Origin: Scybalocola_A sp900557175
Lineage (GTDB): Bacteria > Bacillota > Clostridia > Lachnospirales > Lachnospiraceae
Length of the DNA: 31,421 nucleotides
Assembly (NCBI GenBank): GCA_937890745.1
Contig: CALADH010000085.1
Location: 1-31,421 of the forward strand
Direction: 5' to 3'
Below the pieces are notes generated by a model. That model ran no database searches. It was not told the origin of the DNA and saw nothing but the letters and a program-made list of their open reading frames with translations. Below are positions 21,222-30,367 of this stretch, in pieces. The position numbers and the translations under genes are program-made. The first letter of the stretch is position 1. The number at the start of each line of letters is the position of its first letter.

Positions 21222-23792
21222 ATGGATTATAGTAAACACGGGATCAATAAGAAAAAACGACAGATTCGTTCCAGTGTGCCGAAAGCGGAAAAGAAGCTGA
21301 ATTTTACAATTTTTCGAGTCGTTATTATCGCGATTCTTTTTATTGCAGTTATCGGTGTCAGTGCCGGTATCGGCGGAATAAAGGGCGTGATTGACAGTGC
21401 GCCGGAAATTAATATAGAAGATGTTGCGCCGAAGGCATTTAAGTCCTATATGTATAATCAGGACGGTTCAACAGCGGTAGAACTTGTGGAAACCGGTTCA
21501 AACCGTATCGAAGTCGAAATTGATGAGATGTCAGAGCATTTGCAGAATGCTTTTATTGCACTTGAGGACGAACGTTTCAGAGACCACAACGGTATTGATA
21601 TGAAAGGTATTTTAAGAGCCTTTGTTGTTGGTGTGAAGAACGGTAACTTTTCAGAGGGTGCAAGTACAATTACACAGCAGCTTTTAAAGAACAATGTTTT
21701 TTCAGGCGGTAATGAAGGCAATTTTCTTTTGAAATTAAAGCGTAAGTTTCAGGAACAGTATCTTGCGCTGCAGCTTGAAAAAGAGATGGATAAAGACAGT
21801 ATTCTGGCTGCCTACTTAAATACAGTATTTTTAGGTCAGAACTGTTACGGTGTTGAGGCGGCATCAAGATTTTATTTTAATAAACATGCTTCAGAGTTAA
21901 ACATTGCGGAAAGTGCCGTGATGGCAAGTATTGTTCAGAATCCTTCAGAGTTTGATCCGTATTTGTATCCAGAGAAAAACCAGAAGCGCCGTAAGGAAGC
22001 GCTGCGCAAGATGAAGGAGCAGGGCTACATCAGCGAAGAAGAATATAATGAGGCACTGGATGAGAGTGTTTATGATTCAATCAAGACGAATGTTGAAAAT
22101 TATAAGGCCGAGAATAATAAGCAGTATACTTATTATCAGGATGCGGCGATTAGCCGTCTTATTGACGATTTAATTGAGTATTATGATTATACAGATAATC
22201 CAGAAACAACAGATGTGAATGAGGCCTACCAGCAGGCAAAACATAAGCTTTACAGCGGCGGCTTTAAGATTTATCTTGCACAGGACACACAGATTCAGAA
22301 AATTTGTGATGATGCCTACGCTGATGAAAGCAATTTTCAGACGACAGACTGGCTGTTGGATTGGGCAATGACAGTCACGACAACGGTGGACGGCAAAACA
22401 GAGCAGACAAACTATTCTGTACAGATGCTTGAAAATTGGCTGAAGCAGCAGCGCGGTTCTTACTCAAGACTTTATAAGAGCATGAGCAAGGAAGATGCCA
22501 AAGCGATGGCAGAGGAGGATATTGCACAATATAAAGCATCATTAAATATTCCGTCTGATGCAAAAATCGATGAGCGGACAGATTTTACAGTGCAGATGCA
22601 GTCAGCTTTTGTACTGATCGACCAGCATACCGGTTATGTGAAGGCCATTGTCGGCGGCCGTGGTGAGAAGAAAGAAAGTATGAGCTTTAACCGTGCGACA
22701 GATATGACACGTCAGCCGGGTTCTACATTTAAGATTTTATCAACTTATGCACCGGCTTTGGATGAAAAGGGTGACACACTTGCCTCAACAAAGGTGGATA
22801 AGGTGTATACAGGTTATGGCGGCCATCAGGTCAACAACGTCGATATGGTATGTACAAACGGACCTATAACTTTCAGACGTGCCATTGAGCAGTCTAAAAA
22901 TACGATTGCCACATGGGTTATGGATGAGGATGTAACGCCGGAGTTTGCATATAACTTTTTGATTGACAGGTTTGGCTTTACAACACTTGTACCGGAGGAT
23001 AAAGTTATTTCGATGGCTATTGGCGGTCTTACAAACGGCGTCACACCGCTTGAAATGACGAATGCCTTTGCGGCGATTGCCAATAAGGGTATTTATACAG
23101 AACCGGTATTTTATACAAAGGTTGTCGATCATGACGGCAATGTGATTATTAATAACGAAGTGTCTGAGACACACCAGGCAGTGAAGGAGTCCACAGCCTA
23201 TCTTTTAACAAGTGCAATGCAGGATGTTGTCACAGGGGCTTACGGTACGGCGCGTCAGACAGCGCTTTCAAATATGCCTGTTGCCGGTAAAACCGGTTCG
23301 ACAGAGTATAGACGTGACCATTGGTTTATCGGCTATACACCGTATTATACGGCAGGCATCTGGTTTGGTTTTGATGACAATACGCCAATCAGGGACAGAA
23401 CATGGGATTACTACGGACAGCAGCGCTTATGGAAAAAGATTATGGAGCAGGTTCATGCCAATCTTGAACGCAAGGAGTTTGAAGTGCCGTCTACTGTACA
23501 AAAGTCTTATGTTTGTGCAAAATCAGGAAAGCTTGCAACAAATCGCTGTGCAAGCAGAACTTATGAATATATAGCGACAGACAATATGCCGGAATATTGC
23601 GATGAATGTGTTTATACTTATGTACCGCCGGAAACGTCGGATACAACACAGACAGATACAGTGACTCCGGATCCGGATGACACCGTGCCTCCGGATACGA
23701 CACCTGTACCTCCGGATACTGTGCCGCCGGATACGACACCTGTACCGCCGGAGGTAACACCGACACCGGATCCAAATGTGCCGGGCGCTTAA
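21222..23792 (+). CDS. Class A penicillin-binding protein (transglycosylase/transpeptidase)
   Basis: The 856-residue bifunctional enzyme polymerises and cross-links peptidoglycan outside the membrane. Order of parts: basic cytoplasmic head (1-30), one membrane anchor (about 29-55), GT51 transglycosylase with catalytic E115 (EDERF) and GASTITQQLLKN (146-157), then a transpeptidase with S501-x-x-K504 (GSTFK), SKN (558-560) and KTGS (690-693). A ~100-residue linker between the two enzymes (about 330-455) is longer than usual. A Cys-containing segment (CAKSGKLATNRC, EYCDEC) precedes a Pro/Thr tail of PPDTTPV-type repeats. Start 21222 is chosen for AAAGGAGG just upstream; an earlier TTG at 21186 lies before that site. 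It is monocistronic, ending in a strong terminator. Confidence 0.93.
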   Translation: MDYSKHGINKKKRQIRSSVPKAEKKLNFTIFRVVIIAILFIAVIGVSAGIGGIKGVIDSAPEINIEDVAPKAFKSYMYNQDGSTAVELVETGSNRIEVEIDEMSEHLQNAFIALEDERFRDHNGIDMKGILRAFVVGVKNGNFSEGASTITQQLLKNNVFSGGNEGNFLLKLKRKFQEQYLALQLEKEMDKDSILAAYLNTVFLGQNCYGVEAASRFYFNKHASELNIAESAVMASIVQNPSEFDPYLYPEKNQKRRKEALRKMKEQGYISEEEYNEALDESVYDSIKTNVENYKAENNKQYTYYQDAAISRLIDDLIEYYDYTDNPETTDVNEAYQQAKHKLYSGGFKIYLAQDTQIQKICDDAYADESNFQTTDWLLDWAMTVTTTVDGKTEQTNYSVQMLENWLKQQRGSYSRLYKSMSKEDAKAMAEEDIAQYKASLNIPSDAKIDERTDFTVQMQSAFVLIDQHTGYVKAIVGGRGEKKESMSFNRATDMTRQPGSTFKILSTYAPALDEKGDTLASTKVDKVYTGYGGHQVNNVDMVCTNGPITFRRAIEQSKNTIATWVMDEDVTPEFAYNFLIDRFGFTTLVPEDKVISMAIGGLTNGVTPLEMTNAFAAIANKGIYTEPVFYTKVVDHDGNVIINNEVSETHQAVKESTAYLLTSAMQDVVTGAYGTARQTALSNMPVAGKTGSTEYRRDHWFIGYTPYYTAGIWFGFDDNTPIRDRTWDYYGQQRLWKKIMEQVHANLERKEFEVPSTVQKSYVCAKSGKLATNRCASRTYEYIATDNMPEYCDECVYTYVPPETSDTTQTDTVTPDPDDTVPPDTTPVPPDTVPPDTTPVPPEVTPTPDPNVPGA

Positions 23793-23818
23793 TTTCAGAA
23801 AAAGATAAGATATATCAG

Positions 23819-23857
23819 ACAGCCGGCATAGAGCTTTGCTTTATGCCGGCTGTTTTT
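23819..23857 (+). terminator. Intrinsic terminator after the penicillin-binding protein gene
   Basis: A perfect 12-bp stem (ACAGCCGGCATA at 23819-23830 with 23842-23853) and an 11-nt loop are followed by TTTT (23854-23857). It lies 26 nt after the stop codon and separates this gene from the moxR operon. Confidence 0.85.
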
Positions 23858-23879
23858 AACACAGGGAGGAATTTATTTT

Positions 23880-24836
23880 ATGGAGGCAGCAGCAAAGGAA
23901 GCACGTAGAGTGCTTCATGAAGTGGGAAAGGCAGTTATTGGAAAAGATGACTGTGTGGAAAAAGTGATGGCGGCGATTTTAGCCGGAGGGCACATTCTTA
24001 TTGAGGATATTCCGGGCGTCGGAAAGACAACGATGGCTATGGCTTTTTCAAAGGCGATGGCGCTTGAACAGAAGCGTATGCAGTTTACACCGGATGTACT
24101 TCCGAGTGATGTGACAGGTTTTTTTATGTTCAGAAAGGAAACGGGAAAGTTTACATACATGCCGGGGCCGGTGATGAGCAATTTGTTTTTGGCTGACGAA
24201 ATCAACAGAACATCGCCGAAAACGCAGTCGGCACTTTTGGAAGTCATGGAAGAAGGCCGTGTGACTATTGACGGACATGTCATTAATGTGCCGGAACCGT
24301 TTACTGTGATCGCAACACAGAATCCGGCGGGCTCGTCGGGCACACAAAATCTTCCGGAATCCCAGCTTGACCGTTTTATGATATGTATCAGCATGGGTTA
24401 CCCGGACATTCATGAGGAAATTAATATTATAAAAAGTCATTACAGGCAGCATCCGCTTGACAATATTTCTCCGGTGATCGACAAAGAAACTTTGTGCAGG
24501 CTTAAAGGGCAGGTGAAGAATGTATTTGTCCATGATGCGGTATATGAATATATTGCCCGCCTTGTGACGGCAACACGAAATCACGAGATGTTAAAGCTTG
24601 GCATGAGTCCGAGAGGAACGCTGGCGCTGTGCCGTATGGCACAGGGGATGGCTTACCTGCGCGACAGAGATTATGTGCTTCCGGAGGATGTGGCTTATGT
24701 GTTTGCGGATGTCGCCTGCCATCGCATGATTTTACATTCAAAAGCAAAAGTGACACAGGTAAGTGCGGCGGATGTCGCTGAAGATATACTGGCAGGTGTT
24801 GCAAAGCCGGTGCCGAGAAACAGAAGGAAGGGATAA
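23880..24836 (+). CDS. MoxR-family AAA+ ATPase
   Basis: The 318-residue protein has Walker A GVGKTT (46-51), Walker B LFLADE (102-107), the MoxR-specific NRTSPKTQSALLEVMEEGRV and the sensor segment VIATQNPAGSSGTQNLPESQ. The C-terminal lid domain has MSPRGTLAL. MoxR ATPases act as chaperones that help mature or activate partner proteins, usually encoded next to DUF58 and transglutaminase-like genes, exactly as here. GGGAGGA is 9 nt before the ATG. It is the first gene of a tightly packed four-gene operon. What it activates in this organism is not known. Confidence 0.93.
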   Translation: MEAAAKEARRVLHEVGKAVIGKDDCVEKVMAAILAGGHILIEDIPGVGKTTMAMAFSKAMALEQKRMQFTPDVLPSDVTGFFMFRKETGKFTYMPGPVMSNLFLADEINRTSPKTQSALLEVMEEGRVTIDGHVINVPEPFTVIATQNPAGSSGTQNLPESQLDRFMICISMGYPDIHEEINIIKSHYRQHPLDNISPVIDKETLCRLKGQVKNVFVHDAVYEYIARLVTATRNHEMLKLGMSPRGTLALCRMAQGMAYLRDRDYVLPEDVAYVFADVACHRMILHSKAKVTQVSAADVAEDILAGVAKPVPRNRRKG

Positions 24837-24837
24837 A

Positions 24838-25929
24838 GTGAAGAAGTTGGCATTTTGCCTTTGCCTTATGGCGGCAACACTGTATGTTGCAGTGATGTAT
24901 GAGCCTGTATGGCTGATGAATGTTTTTGTGATTGAGCTTGTGCTTGTGATGTCAGCGGCAGTGACAGTGCTTATTTTCAGAAATGGCATAAGTGCGGATT
25001 TAAAGCTGACGGTGCCTGTCACTCAAAAGGGCAGTCGTGCCAAAGGTCATATTTTGCTTGAAAATAAGCGCCGTATGACAATTCCGAAGGCAGCAGTGAC
25101 AATGTTTATTTACAGAGAGGATGTTAAAAATCCGGAAAAGAAGACTTTTTGGGCGCCAGTCCCTAAAAAGGGGAAGGCAGTCATACCGTTTGAGATTGAC
25201 TGTCTGACATGCGGCAGCATACAGGTTGTCTTAAAGCGGGCAGCAGTGACAGATTATTTGAGAATTTTATCATCAGGACGCCGTCTTGATATTTGCGGAA
25301 CGGTTTCAGTACTTCCGCGGCTTATGCCTGCTGCAGTCGGGGTTGTGTCAAATTTCAGATATTTTCTCGGTGACAGCGATATTTTTGCAGATGACCGGGG
25401 CGGCGATGACGCTTCGCAGATTTTTGAAATAAGGCCGTACCGTCCGGGTGATAAAATGCAGAAAATCCACTGGAAGCTCAGCGCCAAGTCAGATGAGATG
25501 ATGGTTCGTGAATATAGCGATCCTGTTGGCTATGCGATTGTCATCTTTGTAAATCTTTACGGCGGGCGCAGCGATGTACGGCAAAAAGATGCGGCAGTTG
25601 AATCTGCAGCAGCTCTGTCATGGACGCTGCTTGAGCTTGACTATTCGCATATTGTGGCGTGGATTGATAAAAACGGACGGCTGCGCCGTTTTAAGCTTGC
25701 AAAGCCGGAGGATATTTACAGCATGGCGGCAGAGCTTATTAAGGCGGCACCGCACAAGTTTGAGCGTCCGGCCATCAAGCTTTATAATGAAAAATACGGT
25801 GCGGCAAGCTACCATACGTTTATTGAGGTCAATATGAAGCCGGAGATGATTTTGGGTGGAGAGACACATTTTGAGTTATGTGCGGATAAGCTTGAGGAAA
25901 GTCTTTTGGCGTTGAATATGGAGATATAG
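24838..25929 (+). CDS. DUF58-domain membrane protein
   Basis: The 363-residue protein begins with two membrane segments (about 3-45) and then a cytoplasmic part that carries the DUF58 signature EIRPYRPGDKMQKIHWKLSA (near residue 200) inside a von Willebrand A-like fold. DUF58 proteins are standard partners of MoxR ATPases. The GTG start at 24838, 1 nt after the moxR stop, is chosen because AGAAGGGA lies 4-8 nt upstream and the residues before it would overlap moxR by 74 nt. It ends 3 nt before the transglutaminase gene, so all three are almost certainly co-translated. Confidence 0.87.
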   Translation: MKKLAFCLCLMAATLYVAVMYEPVWLMNVFVIELVLVMSAAVTVLIFRNGISADLKLTVPVTQKGSRAKGHILLENKRRMTIPKAAVTMFIYREDVKNPEKKTFWAPVPKKGKAVIPFEIDCLTCGSIQVVLKRAAVTDYLRILSSGRRLDICGTVSVLPRLMPAAVGVVSNFRYFLGDSDIFADDRGGDDASQIFEIRPYRPGDKMQKIHWKLSAKSDEMMVREYSDPVGYAIVIFVNLYGGRSDVRQKDAAVESAAALSWTLLELDYSHIVAWIDKNGRLRRFKLAKPEDIYSMAAELIKAAPHKFERPAIKLYNEKYGAASYHTFIEVNMKPEMILGGETHFELCADKLEESLLALNMEI

Positions 25930-25932
25930 CTT

Positions 25933-28446
25933 ATGAATAAAAATGAAAATCATATACCGGTATTTTTTGCTGCTATAAAGCTTTGCTTTTTAATATGCAT
26001 TGGGATAGGCATGGCGATATTTCTTGCAGAGTTTGCCGGTATACAAAGCAGTTGGCTTAAGCTTTTCATGCCGGTTTTATTATCGGCAGTTATATGTGCG
26101 GCGCTTGTGCTTTTTTTGCCGTCAAAACTTTCTTGTATGCTCATTGCAGGAGGACTGTGGCTTGCCTTTGTGTGGATCAATAAAACGGCGATATATGGCG
26201 GTGCGCAGACAGTTTATGCGATTGCTGAAAATATGGTTTCTGCGTATTTTAATAATGAGGAAGTTCAAAGAACAGTGCTTTCGGGGGACAGCCTGAAACA
26301 GGTGCTTGATTTTTTTGCGGCAGTTTTGTCGGCATGGCAGGGATTTGCGGTCATTGCAAATTTAAAAAAGAGCCATCCGGCATTGACAGCAGTCATACCG
26401 GTAATGGTAATCGTTTTATACCTTGCAGCAGGTCAGGTTCCATGCTGGATTTCGCTGATTTTATTTGGTGCAGGTTTTGCGGGCCTTATATCAATAAATG
26501 TCGGTGCAGATAAAAATTATAAAGCGGCACTTCAGAGTGCGGCAGTGGCTGTCATTTTATTTGCGGCAGTGACAGGCGCGGTTGTGTGGGCAATGCCGCC
26601 GGAAGGCTATTTAAAGGAAGAAAATAAGACATATATACGCACGGCGGTCCGCGACAGTTACCGGGATTTTGGAGAATACTTAAATGAGCGCATGTCAGAG
26701 ACAGAAAAAAACGGTATGGGCATTGGCGAAGGAAAACTTGATAAAGCCGGAAATTTAAGCTACACGGGCGAGACGGTGATGCGCGTATCAACAAACCGAC
26801 AGGTGCCGGCAGCACTTTATTTAAAGGCGTATGCTGCCGGAAATTTTGAGAAAAACCGGTGGACGGAAATTGACTCCGGCGGCCTTGATGATGTCAGTGC
26901 AGCATATGATGCAGATACGGGTGAATATCTGAGGGCAATATGGAATAACAGTTATCAGGCGTCTGTGGATGACACGGAGGCAGTTATGACAATTTCACCG
27001 TCAGAGGCAGTATCAGATCACGTGTACATTCCTTATGCAAGTATTTTAGGCAACGGCGATAATATGGCGGCTGAGGGCTATGTGACAGCGCTTTCGGGCG
27101 GACAAAAAAGAGATATTTATTATGCGGATCAATTTTTTTCAATGATGGCTGATGCGGACAGCTATATTGGCAGCGGCTCCGGCGGCGGACGGTTAAAAAG
27201 CTACACCGGTTATGTCCGGGAAAATTACATGTCTGTCGAGGGCATGTCGGACCGATTTAAAAATGATTATAAAATCGCAGACGGCAGCAGCCCGGAAACG
27301 GTGACGGATTACATAAAGGAAACGTTTGAGAGCGTGGGGCTTCGCTATACACTTGAGCCGGGGACTATGCCGCGTGGAGAAAATGTTATCGAATATTTTC
27401 TTTATGAGAATAAAAAGGGCTACTGTATGCATTTTGCCTCGGCCGCAGTGATGATTTACAGGCTTAACGGTATTCCGGCGCGCTATGCCGAAGGCTATGT
27501 GATACCGCGAGGCAGTTTTAAACAGCGCACTTCAGGGGATGATGACAGCGGCAGTCCGGAGTTTATAAGTGAAATCAGAGATTATCAGGCACATGCATGG
27601 CCGGAAATTTATATTGAAGATTTTGGGTGGGTGCCGGCGGAGGTGACGCCGGCTTATACAAATGGCAGTATACCTGAGGCACTTACGAAAGAAAGTGAGA
27701 CTGCACCGTCTGAGAGTGAAGAAAGTGAGACTGCGCCGTCTGGGAGTGAAGAAAGTGAGACTGCGCCGTCTAAGAGCGAAGAAAGTGAGAGCGCAGTGAC
27801 CGGGGAAAAAGAAAGCACAGATAACGGAATGGGCAATGAAGCGGATGAAAACAGTGAAACTAAAGCGAATGCGACCGGCATCGGCGGCGCGGGAAACCGT
27901 GAGAATACAGGCGGCAGTCAGGGCGGCGCTTTTAAAGTTTTGCCGGTTGTTTTTCGTGGACTTTTGGCTGTGCTTGCAGCGGCAGTACTGTGTGTATGCT
28001 TTGTAAGTATCGCAAAGTTTCGCACACGCCAGGCGGCTGCTTTGTTAAAACCGCCGTATGACAGTCGGACAACAAAGGCGCTTTGGCGCTATCTGATGCG
28101 CTGGCTTATTTTGTACGGCGTGCGAAGTGCAAAAAGCGGTGACAGTGAAGCTATAATGAAGGAAATGGCTGAAAAATCGGCTGACTTAGGAAAACAAAAG
28201 GATGGTAAAAGCTATAAAGGGGCGGCAGATGATGATGCACCGGATGCGAACGCGCTCGCTTATATATTTGATAAGCTTTTAAAGTCGGCATACAGCAGGC
28301 AAGGGCTTGAAGCTGAAGAATATGTCCGGGTGATTTGCCTTTACAGACAGTTTGCACAAAGTATTTACGGACAATTAAGTCCGCACAAAAAGATGGCAGC
28401 AGTATTTTTGTGGTGTCTGCCGGGAAAGGGTGAAAGTCGTGTATAA
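25933..28446 (+). CDS. Membrane transglutaminase-like protein (TgpA type)
   Basis: The 837-residue protein has an N-terminal block of six to seven membrane segments (about 12-222), a large outside region with a transglutaminase-like domain, a low-complexity linker, one more membrane segment (about 671-695) and a C-terminal cytoplasmic DUF4129-like part. The catalytic triad is intact: C498 (GYCMHFA), H554 (AHAWPE) and D563 (IEDFGWVP). The linker has three copies of the 10-residue unit ESETAPSxSE (587-616), encoded by 30-bp tandem repeats. The natural substrate is unknown; peptide cross-linking or proteolysis near the cell surface is plausible. The ATG lies 3 nt after the DUF58 stop; GGAG sits inside that gene's end. 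Confidence 0.88.
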   Translation: MNKNENHIPVFFAAIKLCFLICIGIGMAIFLAEFAGIQSSWLKLFMPVLLSAVICAALVLFLPSKLSCMLIAGGLWLAFVWINKTAIYGGAQTVYAIAENMVSAYFNNEEVQRTVLSGDSLKQVLDFFAAVLSAWQGFAVIANLKKSHPALTAVIPVMVIVLYLAAGQVPCWISLILFGAGFAGLISINVGADKNYKAALQSAAVAVILFAAVTGAVVWAMPPEGYLKEENKTYIRTAVRDSYRDFGEYLNERMSETEKNGMGIGEGKLDKAGNLSYTGETVMRVSTNRQVPAALYLKAYAAGNFEKNRWTEIDSGGLDDVSAAYDADTGEYLRAIWNNSYQASVDDTEAVMTISPSEAVSDHVYIPYASILGNGDNMAAEGYVTALSGGQKRDIYYADQFFSMMADADSYIGSGSGGGRLKSYTGYVRENYMSVEGMSDRFKNDYKIADGSSPETVTDYIKETFESVGLRYTLEPGTMPRGENVIEYFLYENKKGYCMHFASAAVMIYRLNGIPARYAEGYVIPRGSFKQRTSGDDDSGSPEFISEIRDYQAHAWPEIYIEDFGWVPAEVTPAYTNGSIPEALTKESETAPSESEESETAPSGSEESETAPSKSEESESAVTGEKESTDNGMGNEADENSETKANATGIGGAGNRENTGGSQGGAFKVLPVVFRGLLAVLAAAVLCVCFVSIAKFRTRQAAALLKPPYDSRTTKALWRYLMRWLILYGVRSAKSGDSEAIMKEMAEKSADLGKQKDGKSYKGAADDDAPDANALAYIFDKLLKSAYSRQGLEAEEYVRVICLYRQFAQSIYGQLSPHKKMAAVFLWCLPGKGESRV
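27691..27790 (+). repeat. 30-bp coding tandem repeat (ESETAPSxSE)
   Basis: Three contiguous units (27691-27720, 27721-27750, 27751-27780) and a partial fourth differ at only a few bases. They encode an acidic, Ser-rich linker between the transglutaminase domain and the last membrane segment. Copy number may vary between strains. Confidence 0.85.
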
Positions 28447-29047
28447 AAAGATTATAGAAAATTACAAGCCGGTCTGCGAACAGGAGGCTTCGGATAAGGC
28501 GCTGATACTGTCACTTATTGATCATATTGGCGATAAGCTTCTTATAAGGGAAAGTGCGGCGGCGCATATGACAGCGTCATCCATGATATTTAATCGGACG
28601 AGAGATAGGGTGCTTTTGATTTACCATAATATTTATAAGTCCTTTGCATGGACCGGCGGACACAGCGACGGTGAGCACAACTTGTTGAAAACAGCGGCAG
28701 TCGAGGCAATGGAGGAGACGGGCTTGAAAAAACTGTGGCTTATCAATCCTGAAGGCGGGGAAAGGATACCGTTTTCTGAAGCAGCGGATGAGGCGGTAAA
28801 AATGACGGCAGCTGTTGATATTTTGACAGTCAACGGTCATGTGAAGCGGGGAAAGTATGTGAGCGCACATCTTCATCTGAATGTCTCGTATCTTTTTGAA
28901 GCTGATGAGAATGAGGCAGTGCGCTGCAAGCAGGATGAGAACAGTGACGTACAGTGGGTGAACTGTGCCGTACTTTCAGAGGTGATCGACGAACCGTGGA
29001 TGCTTCCGGTATATGAAAAGCTCATAAAAAGAGGAAAACAGCATTAG
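28439..29047 (+). CDS. Nudix-like hydrolase
   Basis: The 202-residue protein resembles Nudix hydrolases, which cleave nucleoside diphosphates linked to another moiety. The Nudix box region is GGHSDGEHNLLKTAAVEAME, followed by ETG (about residues 72-94). The C-terminal EE and a nearby Glu are kept, but the usual RE pair reads VE and the early Glu is shifted by one position, so metal binding may be altered. The GTG at 28439 is preferred: AAAGGG lies 9 nt upstream, whereas GTG at 28430 touches it. The start overlaps the transglutaminase stop by 8 nt, making it the last gene of the moxR operon. A functional link to the other three is not apparent. Confidence 0.75.
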   Translation: MYKKIIENYKPVCEQEASDKALILSLIDHIGDKLLIRESAAAHMTASSMIFNRTRDRVLLIYHNIYKSFAWTGGHSDGEHNLLKTAAVEAMEETGLKKLWLINPEGGERIPFSEAADEAVKMTAAVDILTVNGHVKRGKYVSAHLHLNVSYLFEADENEAVRCKQDENSDVQWVNCAVLSEVIDEPWMLPVYEKLIKRGKQH

Positions 29048-29100
29048 TTAAGTAACAAAACAATATGCATATTTTAGTAAAATATCAGAAAGTAAACGAG

Positions 29101-29135
29101 GAAGGGATGAATGTCGCTACGACGCTCATCCCTTC
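29101..29135 (+). terminator. Hairpin after the moxR operon (candidate terminator)
   Basis: A 10-bp stem (29101-29110 with 29126-29135) contains a second 4-bp stem GTCG-CTA-CGAC (29113-29123). No T-run follows (TCTGTACATATTG), so it may act as a Rho-dependent or processing end rather than a simple terminator. Confidence 0.5.
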
Positions 29136-29200
29136 TCTGTACATATTGAACAAAAATCATGTTTAAAATTCTACAAAACTTACAAAAAGATATATATTAG

Positions 29201-29229
29201 TTGACAACATGAGAAAATGGTGTTAATCT
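29201..29229 (+). promoter_or_regulatory. Promoter for the LacI regulator and sugar transport genes
   Basis: TTGACA (29201-29206), a 17-bp spacer and TAATCT (29224-29229), with transcription expected near 29236. Confidence 0.75.
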
Positions 29230-29232
29230 GTA

Positions 29233-29256
29233 GTTACACAAATGTTAAGTAACAAA
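29233..29256. promoter_or_regulatory. Candidate LacI-family operator at the transcription start
   Basis: GTTAC (29233-29237) and GTAAC (29249-29253) form an inverted repeat with an 11-bp gap over the predicted start site. The right half lies in GTTAAGTAACAAA (29244-29256), which occurs again at 29047-29059, just after the Nudix gene. Two copies about 200 bp apart would allow looping by a LacI-type repressor; this is inference. Confidence 0.35.
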
Positions 29257-29292
29257 CGAAAGATGACAAAAATCAGAGAAAGGAGGCACATG

Positions 29293-30297
29293 ATGGCAGT
29301 AAAAAACACGGTATCTATGCAGGATATTGCCGATGAGCTCGGTGTGAGTAAGGTTACAGTTTCCAAGGCACTAAACGGTAAGGATGGCGTCAGCGAAGAA
29401 ATGAAAGAACGCATTTTGCAGAAAGCAGAACAGTACGGCTATATACTTCCGGACTATGGGCAGCGCAAGGCAAAAAAAGTTGCGATTATTATGAGCGACC
29501 GTTTTAATTCGGGAGATGCAGGTCGGTTTTATATGGGCATGTATGGAGCGATTATGAATGAGCTGCGCCGGGCGAACTGTTCGGGGATGATGATTACACC
29601 GAATATTGACAGCTTGGACAGAGATATGGAGACGATTGAGATGCCTGGATTTTTTGATGGTCTGATTTTTCTTGGTATTTTGGAAAAGGACGTCCGTCAG
29701 CGCATTGCCCGTGTGCCGCTTCCGAAAGTTTTTGTAGATGTCTATGATGAAAAGCATCATTCAGATTCCGTTGTTACAGAAAACATCTACAGCACATACG
29801 AACTGACTTCCTATTTAATCGGGAAAGGCCACAAAGACATTGGGTTTGTGGGTACCATCGGAACGACAACGAGTATTAACGACCGTTATTTGGGATATTT
29901 CAGGGCAATGCTTGAACAGGGAATGAAGCCGGATAAAATATGGCTTATTCCTGACAGAAGCGAAGCCGGTCAGGCCATAGTGCTGAAGCTTCCGGAAAAG
30001 CTTCCGACAGCCTTTGTATGCAACTGCGATGAGACGGCTTTTCGTCTCGTCAAGGCGTTAAATGCCAGAGGCGTGAAAGTGCCGGAGGAGGTTTCAATTG
30101 CAAGCTTTGATAATGATATTTATGCAGAGCTTTGTGAACCGAAGCTTACAACTGTTGCGGTAAATATTGATGAAATCGGACGGACAGCGGCAAGGCGCAT
30201 GGTGCGGCATATGGAAAAGCCTGAAAAAACGGGCGGTGACGTATTTCGTGTGCCGGGAAAGATTATTTTCCGAGATTCTGTCCGGGATTTGACGTGA
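29293..30297 (+). CDS. LacI-family transcriptional regulator
   Basis: The 334-residue protein has the LacI helix-turn-helix at the N-terminus (SMQDIADELGVSKVTVSKAL, with the hinge-proximal LNGKDGVSEEMKERI) and a periplasmic-binding-protein-like sensor domain (about 60-334: VAIIMSDRFN, FDGLIFLG, DIGFVGT, IASFDNDIYAELCEPKLTTV). The ligand is expected to be a sugar or sugar phosphate. Of two adjacent ATGs, 29293 is favoured since AGGAGG (29281-29286) then has 6-nt spacing; 29290 has only 3. It sits 28 nt upstream of a sugar ABC permease, so it probably controls that operon and itself. Confidence 0.9.
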   Translation: MAVKNTVSMQDIADELGVSKVTVSKALNGKDGVSEEMKERILQKAEQYGYILPDYGQRKAKKVAIIMSDRFNSGDAGRFYMGMYGAIMNELRRANCSGMMITPNIDSLDRDMETIEMPGFFDGLIFLGILEKDVRQRIARVPLPKVFVDVYDEKHHSDSVVTENIYSTYELTSYLIGKGHKDIGFVGTIGTTTSINDRYLGYFRAMLEQGMKPDKIWLIPDRSEAGQAIVLKLPEKLPTAFVCNCDETAFRLVKALNARGVKVPEEVSIASFDNDIYAELCEPKLTTVAVNIDEIGRTAARRMVRHMEKPEKTGGDVFRVPGKIIFRDSVRDLT

Positions 30298-30325
30298 GTC
30301 GCAGCAGTAACAATAAAAAAGGAGG

Positions 30326-30367
30326 ATGAAAAAAGTGAAAAAGGGAGAAATGAAAAAAGTGAAAAAG
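30326..30367 (+). repeat. 24-bp tandem duplication at the permease translation start
   Basis: ATGAAAAAAGTGAAAAAG at 30326-30343 recurs exactly at 30350-30367, giving MKKVKK-GE-MKKVKK if the first ATG is used. Each copy has a purine-rich ribosome binding site just before it. Confidence 0.8.

Noticed and set aside
24048..24584. 178-codon and 159-codon minus-strand frames inside moxR
   Set aside because: Antisense to an intact MoxR gene, with no family resemblance and no ribosome binding site.
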